A stretch of DNA of 23,524 nt, from positions 22,956-46,479 of IMG/VR virus record IMGVR_UViG_3300029319_006928; one strand, 5' to 3'. The DNA comes from a virus. Position numbers and translations under genes: made by a program. The notes under the pieces are model-generated. The model did no database searches, was not told where the DNA came from, and saw nothing but the letters and a program-made list of their open reading frames with translations. Positions 1 through 7,700 of this stretch are shown here, piece after piece (within the stretch, counting starts at the first letter, position 1; every line of letters begins with the position of its first letter).

Positions 1-92
1 TAGATGGTTGGTGATCTTGGCAAACAACACGGAGGAAGTTATTAAAACTTACGTATATTTTTTTTTATTTTAAATTGTAGTATTATTGGTTA
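1..92. other. Left edge, no supported gene
   Basis: No reading frame here can be supported as a gene. The plus strand holds only short open stretches, and no start with a ribosome site is seen on the minus strand. The DNA is very AT-rich with a run of T residues near 59-68. A next minus-strand gene may begin outside the window. Confidence 0.3.
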
Positions 93-356
93 CTATCCGT
101 TGATAGTTACTTCTTGACGTGCAAAGCTTGGCTTTTCAATTACAGTATTGTGATTAAATACTCTCCAGCCATTTTGGTCAAGATCAAACACTACTTCATG
201 TTTTGTATCCAAGTAACGTGGTTTTGTACCAGAACCTCGAAGACTTTGTGGAACAGCATTTTCTTTTAAGAAACGCATTTGACGAGTTGTTCCGTCTTTC
301 TTTGTGAAGCTTCCGGTGTAAACGTTAGCGTTGAATGTGAATGAATTTGTAGACAT
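93..356 (-). CDS. Small DUF2693-like (SH3-fold) phage protein
   Basis: An 87-residue protein. The order of features, an early KKDGTTRQMRF segment and a late VVFDLDQNGWRVFN segment, resembles the small DUF2693/SH3-like beta-barrel family common in phage and plasmid accessory regions. No function is established for that family. The start ATG at 356 has a strong GGAGG four bases upstream. It is the most downstream gene seen and follows a 214-base AT-rich gap carrying two consensus sigma70 promoters, so it is probably an early, highly expressed gene. The family call comes from remembered motif pattern and was not checked by search. Confidence 0.7.
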   Translation of the reverse strand: MSTNSFTFNANVYTGSFTKKDGTTRQMRFLKENAVPQSLRGSGTKPRYLDTKHEVVFDLDQNGWRVFNHNTVIEKPSFARQEVTING

Positions 357-439
357 ATATCCTCCTTTATTTAATGAAATGTCTTAGTTGGTTTGAGGAT
401 TTTTGTTTCGGTTGATCTCTCAACAACCATCGTGTTATT

Positions 440-468
440 ATTATAACATGTTCTTAACATTTTGTCAA
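440..468 (-). promoter_or_regulatory. Sigma70 promoter (perfect consensus, extended -10)
   Basis: Reading the minus strand, TTGACA (468-463) is followed by exactly 17 bases and then TATAAT (445-440). A TG lies one base before the -10 box, giving an extended -10. Expected transcript start is near 433, with about 77 bases of leader before the 87-residue gene at 356. Confidence 0.85.
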
Positions 469-540
469 GTAATTTTTTTTATTTTTTTTCAGTGATGTTT
501 AAAGAGCAAACTTAATAAAGTTTTGTTTTCTTATACATTT

Positions 541-569
541 AATATAACACACTATTGAAAGTTTGTCAA
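541..569 (-). promoter_or_regulatory. Sigma70 promoter, second copy in the gap
   Basis: On the minus strand, TTGACA (569-564), a 17-base spacer and TATATT (546-541), again with TG one base before the -10 box. It starts directly after the stop codon of the 61-residue gene and would add to transcription of the 87-residue gene. Tandem promoters here suggest strong early expression. Confidence 0.75.
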
Positions 570-570
570 G

Positions 571-756
571 TTATTTTTTTAAAAAAGTTAGAATTTTTTC
601 TGCTTCTTGTTGAATCTGCTCTGTAGTTGGAGCTGTAGTTTTAGTTCCAGTTTGAATTAACATGTGGGTTTGTTCTGTTAAGATTTCTCTAGCCATATGA
701 AAAGCAGTTAAACGAAGATCTCGTTCATTTTTTTTTAATTGTTCTTTTTCACTCAT
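571..756 (-). CDS. Small hypothetical phage protein
   Basis: A 61-residue charged protein beginning MSEKEQLKKNERDLRL and ending in a helical QQEAEKILTFLKK tail. I chose ATG 756 because GGAG sits five bases upstream and a perfect promoter lies just before it; an upstream in-frame ATG at 798 has no ribosome site and would lie upstream of the predicted transcript start. It looks like the many short helical proteins of marine T4-like phages that accompany accessory genes, but I cannot assign a function. It lies between the pspA-like gene and the promoter-rich gap. Confidence 0.7.
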   Translation of the reverse strand: MSEKEQLKKNERDLRLTAFHMAREILTEQTHMLIQTGTKTTAPTTEQIQQEAEKILTFLKK

Positions 757-786
757 GTTGTCTCCTTTTTTATTTTGAGTAATTAT

Positions 787-815
787 ATTATAACACATTT
801 TAATAGATGTGTCAA
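787..815 (-). promoter_or_regulatory. Sigma70 promoter (perfect consensus, extended -10)
   Basis: On the minus strand, TTGACA (815-810), a 17-base spacer and TATAAT (792-787), with TG one base before the -10 box. The predicted start near 780 leaves a short leader of about 24 bases before ATG 756. It lies directly after the end of the pspA-like gene, marking a new transcription unit. Confidence 0.85.
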
Positions 816-822
816 GTTTTTT

Positions 823-1521
823 TTATAAATTTTTCTGAACGTTTAAAGTTTTACCTTGTTGAGACTTTAGTAGTTCTAATTGTTTTTTTGCTTTTAATCT
901 AGCAGAACTAGATTTAAACTTTTTCATTTTAAAAGAAGAAGAATTAGCTACTAATTCTGTATTAAGATTTGATTTAGCAATGTCTTCATCTATTTGTTCT
1001 CTTATATTTTCAATTGCTTTTACATCAGCATCTTCAGAGATACCATTGATTTTTTCAAAAGTCTCATTTTTAAGTTGAGCAGCTTTGTGCTGTGCTAATT
1101 TAAAAGATCTTTCTCTTTTTAATTTTTCAATATCATCTCTGTGATCTGTTAATGAACTTATTGCTTCTTCGCATTGAGAATTAAGTGTTTTAGCTTCATT
1201 GTCTAATTGTATTATTCTCTCTTCTAGTTCATTTTTTTGTTCTAAAAGCATAAGAGAATTTTCATCGTCTCCTTCGTTTAAACAATTTTCCAAAAACATT
1301 TCAACCTCATCAAGTCTTTTCCTCTCATCCTCCAGAGAAGAATTGGTTTTGTTCCTAAGCATTGTTAAGTTGGCAACAGCTTCTCTTAATTTTTTATGCT
1401 GTGCTATTTTGTTGTTTATGGCTTGTTCATATACTAGGGCAGGATTTGATTTTTCAATCCCTCCCACTAGTGAATAAAAAAATCCAGATATAAGATTTGC
1501 TATCCTGTTGAATATATTCAT
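823..1521 (-). CDS. pspA-like: PspA/IM30 (Vipp1) family protein, ESCRT-III-like membrane remodeller
   Basis: A 232-residue protein. Residues 1-24 form an amphipathic membrane-binding type helix (MNIFNRIANLISGFFYSLV...), as PspA/IM30 proteins have at helix 0. Residues 28-190 are long heptad-rich coiled coil, and an LxxCLNEGDDENSL turn near 77-92 matches the position of the conserved loop between PspA helices. The tail is Lys-rich. Length fits PspA (about 220-230). Family members bind stressed or curved membrane and polymerise into rods or rings of the ESCRT-III fold; that role here is inferred. ATG 1521 overlaps the TGA of the tubulin-like gene by four bases and has GGAGG four bases upstream, so the two are translationally coupled. 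A sigma70-type promoter inside the upstream gene (1692-1720) may give it independent expression. Confidence 0.82.
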   Translation of the reverse strand: MNIFNRIANLISGFFYSLVGGIEKSNPALVYEQAINNKIAQHKKLREAVANLTMLRNKTNSSLEDERKRLDEVEMFLENCLNEGDDENSLMLLEQKNELEERIIQLDNEAKTLNSQCEEAISSLTDHRDDIEKLKRERSFKLAQHKAAQLKNETFEKINGISEDADVKAIENIREQIDEDIAKSNLNTELVANSSSFKMKKFKSSSARLKAKKQLELLKSQQGKTLNVQKNL

Positions 1522-2327
1522 GATTCCTCCGATTGTTGAATATAGTGTGTAAACTTTATGGAATAGAAAAACGAGTGTTCAGACCCGTTTTCCCAAATTC
1601 CAAAGGTTGTGTTATTTTTTGTCTCAAGATAAGTCCTTATATTGTTTAAAAGATGTTTGTCGTTTTCTTTTTTGTAAGAACTTATACTATAATAATAACA
1701 TGATTCTGTTATGTTGTCAAGTAAAAAATACAAATTTTCTTTATTTTTTTCTATTTCTCCGATTGACACGGTACGAATTCTTGATATTTCTTTTGGTTCA
1801 TGTAAGTTACCCATAATTGGTTGAGTATTTTTGAACCATTTATAATTTGCAAGAAAGTTAGCGATGGCTGCATTTGCATTATCATAGTAAGAACCAAGAG
1901 CACCTTCTCCAACGATTGAAGAAATTATTTTATTATCAAAAAGCCAAAGAGAATGAACCATTCCAGATCTTGCATATTCTTGTAAAACATTAAAAACTAC
2001 TTTATGTTGGAGTTTTTGAGTTTTAGATAAAAAGAAAGGATCAGGTATAATGTACAAAACTTTTATTTCTTTATCTTTTATTTGCTCTAATATTTTAAGA
2101 GTTGCACCAGAAACTTTAGATGCTCCACAAACAATAAACCAAATGTCCTCTTCCTTTCCAAGTCTCAATTTATTTCCTAATTTAGGGACGCTAGATTCGT
2201 ATTCTTCATGCGTTTGGCACTTAGGTAAGCCTTTACCCTCGTCCAAGGTTATCGTCTTGTATTTGCCCAAATTCTCAAGCTTACGGCATATGTTTATTCC
2301 AGCGTTTCCAAGTCCGATTGTTATCAT
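1518..2327 (-). CDS. Tubulin/FtsZ-like GTPase-fold protein
   Basis: A 269-residue protein with FtsZ/tubulin landmarks in the right order. G5-LGNAG is the first nucleotide loop. The strand KTITLDEG (about 24-31) takes the place of FtsZ AINTDAQ. C67-GASKVSGA takes the place of the GGGTGTG signature. KVLYIIPDPFF (89-99) takes the place of VAVVTKPF. LFDNKIISSIVG (129-140) takes the place of IPNDKLLKVLG, and YDNANAAIANFLANY (148-162) matches core helix H7. The following loop, GNLHEPKE, takes the place of the catalytic T7 loop but lacks its NxDxxD acids. A short C-terminal beta domain follows. It is shorter than FtsZ (about 380) or jumbo-phage PhuZ (about 315). ATG 2327 overlaps the polymerase TGA by four bases, with AGGAG upstream. 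A filament or scaffold role is inferred; GTP hydrolysis is doubtful. Confidence 0.8.
   Translation of the reverse strand: MITIGLGNAGINICRKLENLGKYKTITLDEGKGLPKCQTHEEYESSVPKLGNKLRLGKEEDIWFIVCGASKVSGATLKILEQIKDKEIKVLYIIPDPFFLSKTQKLQHKVVFNVLQEYARSGMVHSLWLFDNKIISSIVGEGALGSYYDNANAAIANFLANYKWFKNTQPIMGNLHEPKEISRIRTVSIGEIEKNKENLYFLLDNITESCYYYSISSYKKENDKHLLNNIRTYLETKNNTTFGIWENGSEHSFFYSIKFTHYIQQSEES
1692..1720 (-). promoter_or_regulatory. Sigma70-type promoter inside the tubulin-like gene
   Basis: On the minus strand, TTGACA (1720-1715), a 17-base spacer and TATTAT (1697-1692), with TG one base before the -10 box, as in the intergenic promoters at the left. It lies in coding sequence about 165 bases before the predicted leader reaches the pspA-like start at 1521, and could drive that gene alone. 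Confidence 0.6.
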
Positions 2328-3499
2328 TTTAGCTCTCCTAAGTTCTTTCCAACGTTAATGTTCACTTTGAACTTTCCAAGTTTGGTGTTTTCAAATATTT
2401 CAACAATCTCTTTTATTCTTTGTTTCTCAGAAAAAGGAACGTCCAACACTATTGAATCATGAACAAGAAATGCTACGTTGGTTTTTAATCCTTTACAGTA
2501 TTTGTGGATTGCACAGGCTCTGTCAAGGAAGTTGTCTGAAGATGTAGATTGGATAAGGTAGTTGAGTGCATGGAAATCATCTGAAGGTATTGCTCTTCCA
2601 AACGGAGTAGTAACAATTCCCTCCTCATAATGTTTCTCCAAGACTTTTGACTTATCATAGTAGTCAGTAGTAACTGCTGTTGAAGTTGGGTTATAGAGCC
2701 ATGCAAAGATCTTCTTCTTAGCATCAGCTCGTTCAATAGTATTATTAAAAATGTTAGTTTGATTCCAATCATGTATATCCTCGTGTGGTTGTGGGTGCCC
2801 GGAGAGGTGTAGTAGGGTTCTCAACTCGGCACCATTAAAGTCAAGCTCCACAAAACAATCCCATTTAGGCTCTATAATGTCCTTTAGTGAGGTCTTAAGG
2901 TTAAGGATGGGAAAAGACCCTTGGTTAAGTCCCAAGCGTCCTGTAACGGTGCCCCAAGGGTTGTAATCGACAAAAGACTTGCCTTCCCAATGAGACTTAA
3001 CAAGATACATTGCTTTCTGATCTGTTTTGGCGTGTTGTTTCCATTTACCTTTATTAAATCTTATCTCTTGTTGAGCAATTTCTTTGCACATAATGTTTAA
3101 ATTATGCATCAATCTGTAGTTTTTGGGTTTTGGATTATTAGATACTGTCCATTCTGTAATTTCGTTTAAAAGACTGTAGTAATGTTGTATGTCTTTATCA
3201 GGTACAAGGTTGTAAAAACAAACATCTGAAAGATTTATCTTGGAAGAGATGAAAGATTTAAGGTGTGCTTTAATTTTTCTTTCTCTTACTTCCAGTCTTT
3301 CTCTTAAATGCTCGGGACAAGCTTGTTGAATTGTTTTTCCCTCTGCGATTATCTTTGCTAGTATTACATCTCGATCGTCAATAAGTTCTGACCAGTCCCA
3401 TGTAGTAGTAAGAGACTCAGGCAAGTCTCTTAATCTTAATCTGCCGTCAGCAAAGTAACCACGGCATTCTTTTTTATCATCAATAATTTGAAAAATCAT
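2324..3499 (-). CDS. polA-like: Family A DNA polymerase, polymerase domain only
   Basis: A 391-residue protein with the PolA core. TGRLGLNQGSFPILNLK (186-202) matches the TGRLS...NLQNIP region. Motif A is D220-FNGAELR (usual DYSQIELR) with Asp, Glu and Arg kept. The O-helix R257-ADAKKKIFAWLY keeps the Arg, Lys, Phe and Tyr spacing of E. coli R754/K758/F762/Y766. Q316 matches the Q helix, and motif C is H347-DS instead of HDE. The start leaves only about 180 residues before the palm, too short for the 3'-5' exonuclease domain, and none of its DxE-type motifs is visible. It presumably copies phage DNA, or repairs it, using a proofreading activity from elsewhere or none. ATG 3499 overlaps the preceding TAA by one base with GGAGG upstream; its own stop overlaps the tubulin-like start. 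Confidence 0.9.
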   Translation of the reverse strand: MIFQIIDDKKECRGYFADGRLRLRDLPESLTTTWDWSELIDDRDVILAKIIAEGKTIQQACPEHLRERLEVRERKIKAHLKSFISSKINLSDVCFYNLVPDKDIQHYYSLLNEITEWTVSNNPKPKNYRLMHNLNIMCKEIAQQEIRFNKGKWKQHAKTDQKAMYLVKSHWEGKSFVDYNPWGTVTGRLGLNQGSFPILNLKTSLKDIIEPKWDCFVELDFNGAELRTLLHLSGHPQPHEDIHDWNQTNIFNNTIERADAKKKIFAWLYNPTSTAVTTDYYDKSKVLEKHYEEGIVTTPFGRAIPSDDFHALNYLIQSTSSDNFLDRACAIHKYCKGLKTNVAFLVHDSIVLDVPFSEKQRIKEIVEIFENTKLGKFKVNINVGKNLGELK

Positions 3500-4761
3500 T
3501 ATTCCTCCGGTAAAAATGGATTTGTGTAATTATCAAAATATTTTTTCTTATCCTCCTGTTTTTTTAAGGCTTTATTAATTCCGCCTTCTTTTTGAGAATA
3601 AGAATACACAAACTGTTCATTAATATACCTTATTGATGTTTGTTTGTCAAGTTTATTTTTAAAAAAAATTGCTTTATCTTTAAGTCTTGCGATGTCAGCG
3701 CGAGGATAAAAATTTTGTTCTTCTATATTTCTGATTTCTATGTAAAGTTCAAACAATTGATTTTCTGAAAAATAAGAAAAGAAATTATCATTATTTATTT
3801 CTTGCCTTATTTTAAACGTTCTTTTAATTTTTTTATTTTCTATTTTTGTACTTTTATATTCAGGATAAATTCTTCTAAATTTGTTATATAATAATATAAT
3901 ATTATCTTTAAATATATTAATATCATTATAATATAATATATTATATTTAACTCTATAGAAAGATTCATTATTATAAATTTCATAATCTTTTAACAAACCA
4001 TCACCATTTGATTTTTTTAATTTGTAAGAATCCATGTTTGGATTAAAAACTAAAATCCAAGGACATTGAAAATGTAAAACAAAACCATGAGTTTCTGCTT
4101 GTAGTTTAAATTGTTCAAAATTTTGAGAGTTTATGAATTGTGATTTTTGTTCATCATTCCCACAATCATAATCAGTTATAGAAAAACATAGACCTGTGTT
4201 AAAAATGCTACTATGTCTTGACTTTTGCCATGCGACCCTAGTGAACGGCAACTCTGATCCTATTTTTTTAAAAAACTTTAAAAAGTGCTTGACAAACGAC
4301 TTGAAATCAACTATACTAGAATAGTTATTATTTGCTTCAATTTCCTCTCTAAATAAAGATTCTATTTCTTTTATGTAACTATTGTAAGAAACGTAAGGAG
4401 AACTATATGATTTAAAACATGTTATTTTTGATAAGTAAGGATCTTGCAGATCAAAATTATTTTTATTATCCAACAAAATTTGTGTAAATTCAGTTTTTAA
4501 TTTGTCAAATGCATCAACAGCAATGTCTAATCCTGAAAATTCATTTAAAAATTGTATTTTGCTCTCATTAACCCAAACCGAGTTTAATTGATAATCAGTT
4601 TTACCATAATAAATGTATTCAAAACTATTAAAATCTATAACACTAGAAAGTATCTCATCATCACTGTCCAATAATGCTGAAGAGAAATAATCTGCTCTTT
4701 GATAAAACTTGCTTCTTAAGTCTTCTGTATCATTATTCGCTGTAAAAATTTTTTTACTCAT
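3499..4761 (-). CDS. Conserved-looking phage protein of unknown function (420 aa)
   Basis: A very Asn/Lys/Tyr/Phe-rich 420-residue protein with no signal peptide or clear membrane segment. The middle, about 168-250, carries LPFTRVAWQKSR, then TGLCFSI, KSQFINSQNFEQF and HGFVLHFQCPWILVFNPN. I recall this pattern (LPFTR...SGL...FI...F...GF...PW.LV) from unassigned proteins of large marine myoviruses encoded next to tail genes, but no function is known to me. It starts six bases after the 1447-residue gene (GGAGG present) and is coupled to the polymerase gene by TAATG. A virion or baseplate role is possible from position only. Its base composition is even more AT-rich than its neighbours, with runs of Asn/Ile codons near 3880-3970. 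Confidence 0.65.
   Translation of the reverse strand: MSKKIFTANNDTEDLRSKFYQRADYFSSALLDSDDEILSSVIDFNSFEYIYYGKTDYQLNSVWVNESKIQFLNEFSGLDIAVDAFDKLKTEFTQILLDNKNNFDLQDPYLSKITCFKSYSSPYVSYNSYIKEIESLFREEIEANNNYSSIVDFKSFVKHFLKFFKKIGSELPFTRVAWQKSRHSSIFNTGLCFSITDYDCGNDEQKSQFINSQNFEQFKLQAETHGFVLHFQCPWILVFNPNMDSYKLKKSNGDGLLKDYEIYNNESFYRVKYNILYYNDINIFKDNIILLYNKFRRIYPEYKSTKIENKKIKRTFKIRQEINNDNFFSYFSENQLFELYIEIRNIEEQNFYPRADIARLKDKAIFFKNKLDKQTSIRYINEQFVYSYSQKEGGINKALKKQEDKKKYFDNYTNPFLPEE
3622..3650 (-). promoter_or_regulatory. Sigma70-type promoter ahead of the polymerase gene
   Basis: On the minus strand, TTGACA (3650-3645), a 17-base spacer and TATATT (3627-3622). It is inside the 3' end of the 420-residue gene and would give a leader of about 115 bases before the polymerase ATG at 3499. 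Unlike the left promoters it lacks the extra TG. Confidence 0.6.
4289..4317 (+). promoter_or_regulatory. Possible antisense sigma70 promoter
   Basis: On the plus strand, TTGACA (4289-4294), a 17-base spacer and TATACT (4312-4317). It points against every gene in the window and lies inside the 420-residue gene. It may be a chance match in AT-rich DNA or the start of an antisense transcript. Confidence 0.3.
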
Positions 4762-4767
4762 AATTTT

Positions 4768-7700
4768 TTATCCCTCCGTGTTTTCATCAGCTGTTCCAAT
4801 AACTTCTTGTTGTACTGATTGTATAACGTTATTGCAAGAACTATAATCATCCGGATCTATAGTTTCATCTTCTAAATCACTTTCTACTTCTTGACCCGTA
4901 CTAAGTGCTCTAATAATACTGTCTCCTTTAGCGCTAAAAACAAACCTAGACTCTATTTCTGTAGAAAATTTTCCAGATTCTATAGTTGACTTTACGCCTG
5001 TTATGAGATGATAACCACCAATTCCCATTAGTCTAAAAAAATTAATAGATATTCCCGGATCAATCCCTGGAGTTTCAGATCCCATAGCAAATGTGTTGCC
5101 GCCAAGATAACTTGGATCAATATAAATCATCATTCCCGGAAAAAATAAAAAATTACCATAAAGAGAAAGGCTAACATTATAATAGTTAGCTAATTGAGCA
5201 TAATCTCCAATACCTTGATTCTTCAACATCCTTCCTTCTCTGAGATAAGAAACGTTTGTTTTGCTCCAATTAGCACTTTTAACTATACCACTGTTTGAAC
5301 CTGGTGTCAAAGCGGCAACACATGGAATATTTCCAAAAGTTGTGGCATCTTCTTCTGGGCTACCTGTTTGTTTTGGTTGTGTATCCATATAAATGTAAAT
5401 TATTTCTGCATACTCAGAAGCTGATCTGTTGTTTGTTGTTGTTAAAGGAAATTGTGTTGTATCACAAGAAATAATAGAGCCTTGCGAAGAAGCATTAGAC
5501 AAACCTCCTAACATTGATAAATTTTCATAATCTACCAAATGACTTCCATGTCTAAACATTAAAGACTTATCTTCTTCCCGCGAAAAACAAACTTCTGTTA
5601 ACATACAACCACAAACATCATTTAGAAATTCTAATACAAAATCTATCAAAGGTTTATTATAAACGTTTTGAGAACTTATGTTGGAAAAAAACCAGTTTCT
5701 AAAATATTCAACAGAGATAGGCAAAGCAGCAATTGGTACAATTTCTATTTTTTCTGATAAATTTTTTATTTCTGCTTGAGACAAAGAACTTATAGGTTTT
5801 TCCGGAAGCCAATCTCTATATTCAAAATCTGTTAAAATAAAACTTATGTTTTCAGCTCCTAGTACATTAACATTAGAATCTCTATCATAAACACAATCTA
5901 ATAAATAATAAAATAAATCACCAAAATAAAAAAATGAAAAAACAGGATCATTAATAGCATTTGCAGTCGAGCCTGGTTCTATTTTAAATCTAGGTTTTGA
6001 TTCAAAGAAACCTTTTTCTTTGAAATTTTCAATTGCTTTTCTAGTTAAGCTTCCTTTTTTACCAGCATCTATTTTAAAACTATGAACGTGTTCATTTACA
6101 ATCAAATTTTCTATTATTCTTTTAAAAGCTCCTAAAGAAATACTCTTTCTTAAAGCTCCTATTGATGCATTCATTTCAATTAATTGTGAATTTGTGCATT
6201 TTCCACTTTGAATTAAATCCTCTAAATCTCTCTGTTTTTCTATAACTTGCATTTCTTCATAAACTGGTATCAATGCATTAAATCTATTCGATTTTAATAA
6301 TGTATCTCCATAGCCTCTAAAATTTATTTGCAACTCAACTGTTCCTTCATTTCCTATTTTTATGTCGTGATCTAATGCGCACATCATGAATGTTTTATTG
6401 ACTAATTCAATCCCTTTCTTGAATTCTTCAAAAGTAGTATAACCAGAACCATTCAAAATAGTTTGGTCAAAATTATTAGATACACTCCACCCAACTGTTA
6501 CCTTTACCCTGTAATAAGAAGGGTCATAATGTTCCATTTTGAACCTACCGTCGACTTCAGGTCTTTTTGTATTCATAGGGTTAACAACCAAATCAATATA
6601 CCTAAAAGTAGTTGGTTCAAAAATCGTTTCACCAGTATCAGTAAATTTTGAAAAAGTTGTTCTTTCTTCAAACAGTGAACTAAACTCGTTAAAAAATAAA
6701 ACCATAGTAGCAGAAACATATTTTTCTGCTGTAGCAGGTGTTTCACCATCAAAGTCAAAAGAAATGCTTTTTATACCTGCTCCGCCACCTTTGTAAACCA
6801 ATCCTTGGGTGTTCAATTTTTCTGTTAAATTTAATTCTCCATTTGTTAATGGATCTCTGCTATAGTTACTAAAAGGAATCTCAACTGTTTCCATTATGTC
6901 ATTGGTATTTACAAAAACTTTTTCTATTTTTATTAAAGGAACAAGATAAGATTGAATTTGTGGAGTAATAGATAAAAACTTTTCAATTTCAGTAAAAGTT
7001 TTATTAAAAATAGTATTCAATGTAGAATTAGCATCACCAGCAGTTAAGTTAAAAAACCTTCTATTATAAAAACCACGACCATGTGTTGGAAAACTATTGT
7101 CTTTTTTGCTTTGAGTTCTAATTTTATAATCACTATACATGTCACTAAGATTTGCTAACATTGCACATTGTCCCATTACTGCTTGCTTAGCTTCAATCTC
7201 TTTTGGATCTATAGCAACAGCGGCAGCTTCTGTTTTAGTTGCTTCTTCTTTAATTCCGTCTTTTAAGTCTTTTAAAGCTTTCTGTTTAGCATCTTCTATG
7301 TCAAGAGTATCATCTTGAGAAAGTTGATAGAGTATGTCAAAATAAGAAGCTTTTATTATATTTACTTGTTCCATAACAAATAATTTAAAAATCTCAACAG
7401 CAACCATATAAGCTACTCTGTCAAAATAATGTTTAAATGTTATGTCTGTTTTGGGGTCACCACTTTCTTCAAAAAATGTTAATTGATTGGTGATAGGTAT
7501 ACCATTATCATCTACAGTATTAAAAGATAAAGTTGCTTCTTTAGAAAATTCATCAACATACATATCACCAATAAGATTGGTTAAATTGACTGTTTTTCTA
7601 CCTTTGGGTCCTTCAAGAATTGTTAGTTGCTCTGGGTCAATTGGGTTACCAAATGCTTCTTTAAGGATACTATAAGCTTCTTCTTCTGAACCAAACAAAT

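Noticed and set aside
1-74. Plus-strand open stretch at the left edge as the end of a convergent gene
   Set aside because: Only about 23 codons in one frame, no recognisable protein pattern; cannot be told from noise.
93-125. Hairpin ACTATC-AACG-GATAGT near the end of the 87-residue gene as a terminator
   Set aside because: The stem is short and AT-rich and no T run follows it in the transcript sense.
1747-1775. TTGACA on the plus strand opposite the tubulin-like gene as a promoter
   Set aside because: No acceptable -10 box at 16-18 bases.
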